Source: Aquimarina sp. Aq78 (GTDB lineage Bacteria > Bacteroidota > Bacteroidia > Flavobacteriales > Flavobacteriaceae). From it: DNA of 64,000 nt. Of the stretch, positions 49,777 through 58,299 are shown in pieces. The stretch spans positions 682,001-746,000 of the forward strand of contig NZ_OMKA01000001.1 of NCBI RefSeq assembly GCF_900299525.1, written 5' to 3'. The notes beneath the pieces were generated by a model. The model did not search any database. It was not told the DNA's origin and saw only the letters and a list, made by a program, of their open reading frames with translations. The translations under genes and the position numbers were made by a program. Each line of letters begins with the position of its first letter. Position 1 is the first letter of the stretch.

Positions 49777-52503
49777 ATGAAAACAGCTTATATAGATAAC
49801 CAGGCTTTCGAAATAGTTGAAGGAGAAACTATGCTCTCTTTTATAAGAAGGTATAAAGAAAGAAATCTTGTTCCAACCTTATGTGATGCACCAAACTTAG
49901 ATCCTTTCGGTTCTTGCCGTGTGTGTAGCGTAGAAGTGGCCTTAGAAGAAAACGGAGCTGTTAAGACCTTGGCTTCTTGCCATACACCAGTTTCAGAAGG
50001 GCAATATATATATACAAATTCTGAATCGGTTAAAGAATTACGAAAAAATATCGTAGAGTTGGTATTAACAGACCATCCTCTTGATTGTTTAACCTGTGAG
50101 GTAAATGGAAATTGTGAGCTACAAACAGTTGCTGCCCAGGTAGGAATCAGAGAAGTACGCTATCCAGAGGGAGATAATCATCTTCATAAAACAAAAGATT
50201 TAAGTCATCCCTATATGACTTCAGATTTATCCAAATGCATTAATTGTTATCGATGTGTACGTGCATGTGATGAAGTACAAGGGCAATTTGTATTAAGTAT
50301 GTCTGGTCGAGGCTTTGATTCTTCTATCATTAAAGGATTAGATCAATCTTTTATGGATTCTGATTGTGTAAGTTGCGGTGCCTGTTCTCAAGCATGCCCT
50401 ACTTCTGCTATTTCAGATGTTTTTCAGTCAAAAGCTATTAAAGCAACCGATACAACAAGAACTATTTGTACCTATTGTGGTGTAGGTTGTAATCTTGAAG
50501 TCGCTACCAGTAATGGAGAAATATTAAGTATTCAAGCTCCTTATGATGCCGAGGTAAACCAGGGGCATACCTGCTTAAAAGGTCGTTATGCATTTAAGTT
50601 TTACGATCACCCAGAGCGTTTAAATTCTCCTATGATCAAAAGAAATGGGGCATTTGAAAAGGTTAGCTGGGATGAAGTATATGAATATATCGCTTCAAAA
50701 TTAACTTCTTATAAAAATGAATTTGGCTCGGATTCTATGGCAGGGATTTCGTCTTCACGATGTACCAATGAAGAGAATTATTTAATGCAAAAATTTTTTA
50801 GAGCTGTAATCCAGACTAACAATATAGATGGTTGTGCACGAGTATGCCACTCGCCTACTGCTTTAGGAATGCAACGCACATACGGTACCGGAGCAGCTAC
50901 AAACTCTATTGATGATTTAAAAGATACAAACTGCATTATGGTTATTGGGGCTAATCCAACCGATGCACACCCCGTAACAGGAGCCAAATTAAAGCAGTTT
51001 GCTATGAAGAGTGATAATGTGTCTATTGTTATTGATCCAAGACGTACCGAATTGGCTAAATATGCAACACACCACTTAGCATTAAGACCAGGAACTAATG
51101 TGGCTGTTCTTAATATGATGATGTATTACATTATAACCGAAAAACTGGCAGATGCTTCTTTTATCGAAAGTAGAACAGAAGGGTTTGAAGAGTATAAAAA
51201 AGAGATTCTTTCAATAAATATAGACAAGTTAGAAGCCGTTTCTGGTGTGGATCGCAATCAAGTACGCGAAGCTGCCATTGCCTATGCTTCTGCTCCAAAT
51301 GCGATGTCTTTTCATGGATTAGGAGTAACTGAGCATTCTCAAGGTACATTTACAGTAATGCAAATTGCCGATTTGGCTTTGCTTACAGGTAATATTGGAA
51401 GACGTGGTGTTGGTGTAAATCCGCTACGCGGGCAAAATAATGTACAAGGTTCTGCTGACATGGGAGTACAACCGCATCAGGGAGCAGGATATTTGGATAT
51501 TACTAACGATCAGGTAAATAAACAGTATAATGAATTTTACGGTGTAAACGTACCTATGAACATAGGATACAAAATACCTGAAATGTTTGATGCTGCCCTG
51601 GCGGGAGATCTAAAAGCTATTTGGATTATAGGAGAAGATGTAGTGCAAACCGATCCCAACACACAAAAAGTTATTAAAGCACTTCAGTCAACCGATCTTG
51701 TAATTGTTCAAGAATTATTCATGACCGAAACCGCAAAATATGCAGACGTTATTTTACCAGGTGCATCGTTTCTGGAGAAAAACGGAACGTTTACCAATGG
51801 AGAGAGACGTGTGCAAGCAGTTCATAAAGTTGTTGAACCTATTGAAGGATCTAAACCAGACGGACAAATTATTGTAGATATTATGAATAAAATGGGATAT
51901 GCTCAACCAGATTATACTCCCGATGGGATGTTGGAAGAAATATCTCAAATCGTTCCTTTCTTTGCTGGAATTAAATGGGATAGATTAGGTGTAAATGGAT
52001 TACAATGGCCCGTTGCAAAAGATGGTACAGATACGCAAATCCTTCATAAAACAGATTTTAAACGAGGAAAAGGATTATTTGAGTTTAATTCTTGGGAAGA
52101 AACTAAAGAATTAACTTCACATGCCAAAGACTATCCATATATTTTAACAACAAACAGGGAATTAGAGCATTATAATTGTGGGGCTATGACTCGTAGAACG
52201 GCTAATGAACAAATACTATCTGATGATTATCTAATGATTCATCCAGAGGATGCTCAGGAAAACTTGGTAAATGAAGGTGATTATGTTTGTCTAGAATCTC
52301 CAAGAGGGAAAGTAGATGTAAAAGCCAGGATTACTGATGAAGTTAAAAAAGGTGTATTGAGTACTACTTTTCATTTCCCAGAAATTATGATTAATAATTT
52401 AACCGGGGATATTCATGATTCTGAAGCAATGTGTCCAGAATATAAAGTTGTCGCTGTTCGAATACGAAAAAGTAAAGGAAAATTTAAACCACAGTTAAGT
52501 TAA
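49777..52503 (+). CDS. Formate dehydrogenase catalytic (alpha) subunit, NuoG/FdhF-like
   Basis: 908 residues. Oxidises formate to CO2 at a Mo/W bis-MGD centre. The order is: ferredoxin-like 2Fe-2S domain (Cys36, 47, 50, 68); His-Cys3 4Fe-4S site (His100, Cys104, 107, 113); two 4Fe-4S clusters (Cys154/157/160/164 and 197/200/203/207); then the Mo-bisMGD domain beginning CTYCGVGCNL. The metal-ligand residue is Cys357 in CARVCHSPTALG, in place of the selenocysteine of E. coli FdhF. It appears cytoplasmic: there is no Tat signal. Likely partner is the NuoE/F-like subunit upstream. Confidence 0.95.
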   Translation: MKTAYIDNQAFEIVEGETMLSFIRRYKERNLVPTLCDAPNLDPFGSCRVCSVEVALEENGAVKTLASCHTPVSEGQYIYTNSESVKELRKNIVELVLTDHPLDCLTCEVNGNCELQTVAAQVGIREVRYPEGDNHLHKTKDLSHPYMTSDLSKCINCYRCVRACDEVQGQFVLSMSGRGFDSSIIKGLDQSFMDSDCVSCGACSQACPTSAISDVFQSKAIKATDTTRTICTYCGVGCNLEVATSNGEILSIQAPYDAEVNQGHTCLKGRYAFKFYDHPERLNSPMIKRNGAFEKVSWDEVYEYIASKLTSYKNEFGSDSMAGISSSRCTNEENYLMQKFFRAVIQTNNIDGCARVCHSPTALGMQRTYGTGAATNSIDDLKDTNCIMVIGANPTDAHPVTGAKLKQFAMKSDNVSIVIDPRRTELAKYATHHLALRPGTNVAVLNMMMYYIITEKLADASFIESRTEGFEEYKKEILSINIDKLEAVSGVDRNQVREAAIAYASAPNAMSFHGLGVTEHSQGTFTVMQIADLALLTGNIGRRGVGVNPLRGQNNVQGSADMGVQPHQGAGYLDITNDQVNKQYNEFYGVNVPMNIGYKIPEMFDAALAGDLKAIWIIGEDVVQTDPNTQKVIKALQSTDLVIVQELFMTETAKYADVILPGASFLEKNGTFTNGERRVQAVHKVVEPIEGSKPDGQIIVDIMNKMGYAQPDYTPDGMLEEISQIVPFFAGIKWDRLGVNGLQWPVAKDGTDTQILHKTDFKRGKGLFEFNSWEETKELTSHAKDYPYILTTNRELEHYNCGAMTRRTANEQILSDDYLMIHPEDAQENLVNEGDYVCLESPRGKVDVKARITDEVKKGVLSTTFHFPEIMINNLTGDIHDSEAMCPEYKVVAVRIRKSKGKFKPQLS

Positions 52504-52657
52504 CCTATACACCTATAATCATTCAGGTAGTTTTAAGGTAGGTTTTTAACTTTATTAGAGAATAAGTGATTAGCTATTCTAAAAGTATATTTCCGCAATA
52601 CCGATCAAAAAATAGTCGAGTTTTAGATGTACTATTGTAGTGTTCAAAAAGCAAATT

Positions 52658-53551
52658 ATGCCCGAAAGCACAAAAGATTCATACCAATATAGGATTTCTA
52701 ATGCAATTACTTTTATAGAAGAGAACCTAAAAAACGTACTTACATTGGATCGTATTGCACAGGAAGCTTGTTACTCTAAATATCATTTTATTCGTCTTTT
52801 TGCAGCTGTCACAGGAGAAACAGTAGTAGACTATGTAAGAAAACGAAGAGTTTCTGAGTCTGCTCATGAGTTAATTCTTACCCAAGAACCTATTGTAGCT
52901 ATTGCAGAACGTTATCAATTTGATTCTCAACAAGCATATACACGTGCTTTTCAATCTGTTTTTAATACAAGCCCGGGAAAGTATAGAAAAAAAGGGCATC
53001 GACTTGTAACTTTTGAACGATATACCTTATCACCAGCCGATATCAATAAATTACAAAACGATTTTGTTTCTATGGAGCCAAAAATTATTACGATCACAGA
53101 CAGAAAATTAGTAGGAATGCGAATAAAAACTTCGCTAGCTAATGATGCAACTTCACAAATGTGGCAACAATTTATGCCTAGAAGATTTGAAATCAAAAAT
53201 AACAAAAACACAGGGTATTATTCTGTACAGACTTTTGATGAAGACATCACTTTTGACACTTTTACAGAAGATGTAATATTCGAAAAATGGGCCGCAGTTG
53301 AAGTCTCTGATTTTGATCATATTCCAGAAGGTATGACTCCTTATGAACTACCAGGCGGTAAATATGCTATATTTATTCATAAAGGACCTGTTGATACTTT
53401 CAAAAAAACAATGGATTATATACACGGGAAATGGCTTCCTAATTCGGGTTATGAATTGGATCAAAGAAATCATTTTGCAATTATGGGAGACAAGTACCAT
53501 GGCCCACATCATCCAAAATCTGAAGAAGAAATCTGGGTTCCTATTCAATAA
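52658..53551 (+). CDS. AraC-type regulator with GyrI-like effector domain
   Basis: 297 residues from the ATG at 52658 (MPESTKDS); a GTG six codons upstream is possible. N-terminal AraC double helix-turn-helix (ISNAITFIEENLKNVLTLDR, QACYSKYHFIRLF, AIAERYQFDSQQAYTRAFQS), as in Rob/SoxS-like proteins. The C-terminal GyrI-like/SRPBCC-type domain starts near residue 140 (ITDRKLVGMRIKTS) and contains LPGGKYAIFIHKGP. Such proteins bind small hydrophobic or cationic drugs. Convergent with the LytTR gene. Targets unknown. Confidence 0.9.
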   Translation: MPESTKDSYQYRISNAITFIEENLKNVLTLDRIAQEACYSKYHFIRLFAAVTGETVVDYVRKRRVSESAHELILTQEPIVAIAERYQFDSQQAYTRAFQSVFNTSPGKYRKKGHRLVTFERYTLSPADINKLQNDFVSMEPKIITITDRKLVGMRIKTSLANDATSQMWQQFMPRRFEIKNNKNTGYYSVQTFDEDITFDTFTEDVIFEKWAAVEVSDFDHIPEGMTPYELPGGKYAIFIHKGPVDTFKKTMDYIHGKWLPNSGYELDQRNHFAIMGDKYHGPHHPKSEEEIWVPIQ

Positions 53552-53593
53552 TACATGTAACCAGAAATTTTAATATGTGAATGAAGAGGGTAT

Positions 53594-54325
53594 TTATATT
53601 TTCTCCAGGAAAGGAAATACCCTATCTCTGTAACTAACGCCTATAGGAATCTCTACAGTATCAATATCAATATCGTTTGTTGTAAAAGCCGTTACTTTTT
53701 TTAGATTAATAATATAAGATCTATGTGTTCTTAAAAATTCTTTATCCGATAATTCTAACTCTATATCCCCAATTTTATACTTCGCTACAATACATTTCTT
53801 ATCGGTATGTATTTTTATATAATCTTTTAGGCTTTCAATGTATAAAATGGTATTTAAATGTATTTTGTGATGTTTGTTTCCTGATTTGATAAGAATATAG
53901 GGATCTTCTCCTGTTAATGCATTAATAGGCGCTTCTGTATCTCTCTGAATTCCATTTTTTATTCTGAAATAACGCTCTACTGCTTTAAAAAATCTATCAA
54001 AAGTAACAGGTTTCAAAATGTAATCTACGATATCCAGCTCATACCCTTCTAGAGCATAATCTCTATAAGCAGTTGTTAGGATAGTACTAGGAGGATGTTT
54101 TATTGTTTTTAAAAGGTCTATCCCAGTCACCGAAGGCATTTTTACATCCAAAAACAATAAATCAATAGCTTCATTATTTAGAATGTCAAAAGCTTTTAGT
54201 GCATTATTACAGGAAGCAACCACTTCTAAAGACTCTATTTGAGAAATGTGCTTTTCTATAAGTCGTACAGCCAAAGGCTCATCATCAACAATCAAACATC
54301 TTGTCTTTGTAGTAAATGTGTTCAT
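53594..54325 (-). CDS. LytTR-family response regulator
   Basis: 243 residues. Receiver domain with phosphoacceptor Asp60 in DLLFLDVKMPSVTG, the acidic pair in LIVDDEPLAV and the Lys in YILKPVTFDRF. C-terminal LytTR DNA-binding domain (about 145-243) with LYIESLKDYIKIHT and FLRTHRSYIINLKKV. The start ATG overlaps the kinase stop by 4 bases, so the two are translationally coupled. Downstream of the pair is the convergent AraC gene; targets may include the neighbouring hydrolase or TonB genes (inference). Confidence 0.93.
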   Translation of the reverse strand: MNTFTTKTRCLIVDDEPLAVRLIEKHISQIESLEVVASCNNALKAFDILNNEAIDLLFLDVKMPSVTGIDLLKTIKHPPSTILTTAYRDYALEGYELDIVDYILKPVTFDRFFKAVERYFRIKNGIQRDTEAPINALTGEDPYILIKSGNKHHKIHLNTILYIESLKDYIKIHTDKKCIVAKYKIGDIELELSDKEFLRTHRSYIINLKKVTAFTTNDIDIDTVEIPIGVSYRDRVFPFLEKI

Positions 54326-55383
54326 ACTGTAAGTTCTAGAGTTACTGTAAATAAATTTTCTTTTTCATCGATATTAAGGATATAACCATTGGGGTAAATT
54401 AAATCCAATTGTTGCTTGATGTTATTAAGTCCGATAGATTCCTTAACTCCCTCTTGTGTAGAGTTAGCGACAGAATTAGTTACTACAAAGGTAAAAATAG
54501 TGTTTTGATAACTAATAGAAATATCAATTTTTGGGGATCCACTATCCTCTCCTGCTCCATGCTTAAATGCATTTTCTACTAATGGAAGCAAAATAAGCGG
54601 GGCTATTTCAATATCCTTTTCTAGTGATGTATTAAATGTCACTTGCAAACGATCGTCATATCTTAGTTTTTCAAGGGCGATATAATTTTCCAGGAAAGAA
54701 ATTTCGTTTGTAACAGAAACAAATTTAGTGTTACATCTATACAGCACATAATCCAGTATCTCTGATAACTTACTTATTGATTCTGGGGTTTTTGGAGAAT
54801 TATCCAAAGACAACATATAAATATTATTAAGTGTATTAAATAAAAAATGAGGGTGTAATTGAGTCTTTAGCATTTTTAATTCTGCCCCTACTTTCTCTTT
54901 TTCTAATAACAAATTTTGTTGTTTCACCTTAGAAATATCTACTATAAACTGGACTGCCAGAAAAATTAATGCTGCTATATAAATACTAGGGAAATAATGA
55001 GCCATCAAAAATTTCACATCTAGAAAAATTTCAGCAACTGTTTCTTGAGTAAACGGAGGTATTCGTACCAATGGTTCTGCTACATGAACTATCAACACTC
55101 TACTTAATGCACTAAATATGTAAGCACTAAGAAGCATTAAGATCGTAAAATGTACATATTTTTTGGTGTAAATAAATTTGGGAACCAAAATGTATGTCAA
55201 AGAATAAGATGCCAATATTTGAGGAATCATAATGCAAATCTTATATACCAAAGAAGCGACCATTGTATGATTTTCTTCAAAATCATCTCTAACCATAAAA
55301 AACAATAACACAACCAACCAAAATATAATATGAAAAGATAATCTTGACTGTCTAAAATCTTTTTTAAATTTTTCAAAATTCAT
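54322..55383 (-). CDS. Sensor histidine kinase (His_kinase/LytS type)
   Basis: 353 residues. Four transmembrane helices at about residues 17-31, 43-68, 78-100 and 128-150 form the sensor. Then a coiled coil and the His_kinase box with the phosphorylatable His179 in LHPHFLFNTLNNIYML, and a GHKL ATPase with LPLVENAFKHGAG and IGLNNIKQQLDLIYPNG. Cognate of the overlapping LytTR regulator. No extracytoplasmic ligand domain is present, so the signal is probably sensed in the membrane. Confidence 0.93.
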   Translation of the reverse strand: MNFEKFKKDFRQSRLSFHIIFWLVVLLFFMVRDDFEENHTMVASLVYKICIMIPQILASYSLTYILVPKFIYTKKYVHFTILMLLSAYIFSALSRVLIVHVAEPLVRIPPFTQETVAEIFLDVKFLMAHYFPSIYIAALIFLAVQFIVDISKVKQQNLLLEKEKVGAELKMLKTQLHPHFLFNTLNNIYMLSLDNSPKTPESISKLSEILDYVLYRCNTKFVSVTNEISFLENYIALEKLRYDDRLQVTFNTSLEKDIEIAPLILLPLVENAFKHGAGEDSGSPKIDISISYQNTIFTFVVTNSVANSTQEGVKESIGLNNIKQQLDLIYPNGYILNIDEKENLFTVTLELTV

Positions 55384-55486
55384 AATCTAAATATGCTGTT
55401 ATATACGATTTATTCTCTAAAAAAATCAATCAATAATTTCACTCCAAATTACCGCTTTTTTGAAGAGATATTTTACTGTAGGCCAA

Positions 55487-56569
55487 CTACTTTTTATAAA
55501 GAAACTCGGCAGCAGATGCTCCCATTTTTCGATGATTATGACCAATATTGGGTACTATTTTTAATTCCCAATTAAAATCAAGATTCATCTTCTTCGCTTT
55601 TGCTTTTGCCTCGTTAAAAAAGAATTTCCCTCTTTCTAATCTATGTTTTCCTTGTTTATCCGCAGACATTGATCTCAACAAAGTACCACCTATTTCATCT
55701 TCATTATCTAATTCTCCTATAAATAAAATTAATTTTTTTCTAAACGAAGACTTCAAATCTTGCTCTGTAAGTTTTGTGTTTTTTATTCCAAAAGGGAGTT
55801 CTGATTCAAAATCTGGCAAAGTATAAAAACCAGAATTAGATGCTAAAATCCTGTTGGCTTTAGAATGGTGCTGGAAGATTGCCATACGATGTAAAATTTG
55901 ACCACCTGCAGAATGCCCAAAAAGATCATATTGTGTTTGGGTAGTATGTAGAGTATCAACAACAAGATCAAATAACCTGTCAAAATCATTAAAAATCCAT
56001 TTTTCGGGATTAGAATTCACTTTAAAAGTAAACCCATCCTCTTTTAGCTTTACAATATTAGAATTCTTAACATATTCTATATTGTTTTTTAAATTCAAAT
56101 CATACATCAATCCGCACATATGATAGGCTTCAAATCCATATTGTTTTTCAGAATACATTGGAGAAAGAATAAGCACGCCATATTTTTCTGAAGCAGAAAC
56201 CCAGGCATCTCTATAACTATCTCCATTTCTTCCTGCTCCAGGAACAACAATCAATATTTTTGATTCTGGTTCGTAATTTTTTGGCTTATGATAAAATACT
56301 TTTATGGTTTTGTTTTTATTTTCATTTCCTCCATCAATAAGGAACTCTCCTGAGCCATTTTGAATGTCAATTTCATTTAAAACCAACTTTTTCCCCAAAT
56401 CACTTTTCTTTATGAGTTTCATTTTACAATGTGAGCAAGTTCCGGGTTTAGAAAAAGTAAATTCATCACAGGACAACCCACAAGGTTCGCAGACATAGCC
56501 CTCTATTTGATTTTCAAAAGAAGTAAAAATTAGAATTATAATAAGTAGAAAGGTCGTTTTTGTTTTCAT
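55487..56569 (-). CDS. Exported alpha/beta hydrolase with Cys-rich N-terminal module
   Basis: 360 residues. A signal peptide (about 1-23) is followed by CEPCGLSCDEFTFSKPGTC and SHC (Cys27, 30, 34, 45 and 48), a small metal-ribbon-like module similar to the heavy-metal-binding domains attached to efflux proteins. The rest is an esterase-type alpha/beta hydrolase: LIVVPGAGRNGDSYRDAW, the nucleophile elbow DLFGHSAGGQILHRM, an acid near LFIGELDNED and the late His in IVPNIGHNHRKMG. Probably periplasmic or outer-membrane associated. The 1-base gap to the upstream serine hydrolase gene implies an operon. Substrate unknown. Confidence 0.82.
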   Translation of the reverse strand: MKTKTTFLLIIILIFTSFENQIEGYVCEPCGLSCDEFTFSKPGTCSHCKMKLIKKSDLGKKLVLNEIDIQNGSGEFLIDGGNENKNKTIKVFYHKPKNYEPESKILIVVPGAGRNGDSYRDAWVSASEKYGVLILSPMYSEKQYGFEAYHMCGLMYDLNLKNNIEYVKNSNIVKLKEDGFTFKVNSNPEKWIFNDFDRLFDLVVDTLHTTQTQYDLFGHSAGGQILHRMAIFQHHSKANRILASNSGFYTLPDFESELPFGIKNTKLTEQDLKSSFRKKLILFIGELDNEDEIGGTLLRSMSADKQGKHRLERGKFFFNEAKAKAKKMNLDFNWELKIVPNIGHNHRKMGASAAEFLYKK

Positions 56570-56570
56570 C

Positions 56571-58010
56571 TTAGTTTTCGTTTGTAAAAGAGCCAGAAAA
56601 TCTAAATAATGGTAAATCCTGTGACGGTTTTACTAGTCCTGGACTCCTATAATACATGGTCTTTCCAGAAATAGTATTGTTATTAAAATCAATTGCTGTA
56701 TTTAAAATTCCATGAGGATGTATCAGTGCATATTTATTTTTTATTTGTAAATAAATAAGAGGATAAATTTTCATGTTGTCTGTATTTGGCTCAATAATGA
56801 GTCTGTCATTTTCACCATCAAGAATGAGAATGCCTTTTTTATCAATTTCTTTTCCTTTATTTTTGACTTTAAGAATAACTTCTGCTTTTCCTTTAGGTTG
56901 AATAATTGGAGTGGTTGGCGCCAAAAAAAGTAAAGCAATCATATGCGCAGTTTCTTCAATAGCCCATATTCTTTGGGCATTTGCCATGATAGAAATTGTA
57001 AGTTTTTCATCTGGAAAAATACTAATTACACTTCGGGTTCCTCCCATCGCGCCTGCATGTTCATGAATTCGTCGTCCATCTATATCCCAATTTTCACGCC
57101 ATCCTATCCCCACTCCTGTTTTTTTCCCCGAGCTTAGTTTTTGACTTTCAAACATTGTTTTAACAATACTTGGTTTTATAAATCCATTTATATAGGAATC
57201 GCCCATTTTGGTTAAATCAGTTGGAGTAGAAACCATCCCTCCTCCTGCCCACTTGTAACTAGGATCTTCGGGATTACTGATCTTTACTGGAAGCCCTTTA
57301 TTTATTCCTTCTTTATAAAATTCATATAGCTCTGTCATTTCGATAGATGGATTAGATCGAAAATCGGGCTGAGTTGCTTGCATAGATAAAGGTTTCAATA
57401 CTTTATCATTTAGATAATCAAGAAAGCTTTGATTTGATGCTCCTTCAATTACCTTAGATAATAAAGTGTATCCATGTGTACTGTATTGATATTTTAAACC
57501 TGGTTCATGCAAAAGTTCTATATGTGCAAATACTCCTAATGCTTCTTCTACAGATGTATAAAAACGTTGTTCAATTTTATCTTTATGCGAATAATGGGGA
57601 ATACCAGCAATATGTCCGGCAAGTTGTCTTGTGTTAAACGAATATTTTTTCTTAGGAAACATAGGTACATAGGAATGTACAGATTTATCCAGATCTAATT
57701 TATTTTCTTGAATTAATTTGGCTAGAGCAGTTGCTGCTATAACTTTAGATACTGATGCTGCTCTAAATTGAGTGTTTGGTGTTACTTGTTTTTTTGTTTT
57801 CAGATTCGCATACCCAAATCCTTCAGCAAAAATAATTTTTCCTTTATGACGTATTGCAATTGACATCCCTGGAGGAGTATTTGGTAAATCCATCAATTTT
57901 TCTATCATCACTTTAGCAAGGTTTTTGGGTTGCTTAAAGGAATCTTGTGCATAAGTATTATTCCAAATTAAAAACAAAAAACTTAAAACAATTAATCGCT
58001 TATCAAACAT
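56571..58010 (-). CDS. Serine hydrolase of the beta-lactamase/PBP family
   Basis: 479 residues. Signal peptide 1-21 (NTYAQ). The beta-lactamase-family fold has the SxxK motif as Ser86-Lys89 in RAASVSKVIAAT, the YxN-like tyrosine motif in YQYSTHGYTLLSKVIEG and the third-strand motif in RIHEHAGAMGGTRS. A C-terminal beta domain (370-479) follows, as in class C-like esterases. These proteins act as esterases or D-amino peptidases; clinical beta-lactamase activity is not implied. It starts an operon with the Cys-rich hydrolase and is divergent from the TonB receptor. Confidence 0.88.
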   Translation of the reverse strand: MFDKRLIVLSFLFLIWNNTYAQDSFKQPKNLAKVMIEKLMDLPNTPPGMSIAIRHKGKIIFAEGFGYANLKTKKQVTPNTQFRAASVSKVIAATALAKLIQENKLDLDKSVHSYVPMFPKKKYSFNTRQLAGHIAGIPHYSHKDKIEQRFYTSVEEALGVFAHIELLHEPGLKYQYSTHGYTLLSKVIEGASNQSFLDYLNDKVLKPLSMQATQPDFRSNPSIEMTELYEFYKEGINKGLPVKISNPEDPSYKWAGGGMVSTPTDLTKMGDSYINGFIKPSIVKTMFESQKLSSGKKTGVGIGWRENWDIDGRRIHEHAGAMGGTRSVISIFPDEKLTISIMANAQRIWAIEETAHMIALLFLAPTTPIIQPKGKAEVILKVKNKGKEIDKKGILILDGENDRLIIEPNTDNMKIYPLIYLQIKNKYALIHPHGILNTAIDFNNNTISGKTMYYRSPGLVKPSQDLPLFRFSGSFTNEN

Positions 58011-58299
58011 ATCGTTACTATTTATTTTGATTATTCTATATAATCATAAGGGTTTAAAAAATTCATTTAATTCCTTATTCAGAAAATATATTTAAACAAA
58101 AATATGTTTTGTTACGAGTCTAAAATACTGAAGTAGACCAATCCTCAAAAAAAACACCCAAATACAGTAAAAAAACCCATGAATAAAGCATGTGTATTAT
58201 TCTTTATCATCCGACGATTTTTTGCCGGTATTGGTCGATAACTCAAAATCTGTATCAACAAAACAAGCATTTTTGGCAAGAATCAAAAAACGAATCAGA

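Noticed and set aside
56571-58010. An antibiotic-resistance beta-lactamase
   Set aside because: The SxxK and Tyr motifs are shared with esterases and D-aminopeptidases, and the extra C-terminal domain fits the general serine hydrolase group; nothing shows beta-lactam hydrolysis.
58192-58299. N-terminal extension of the TonB receptor from a GTG
   Set aside because: The ATG at 58300 begins a clean signal peptide; the extra 36 residues would bury it.
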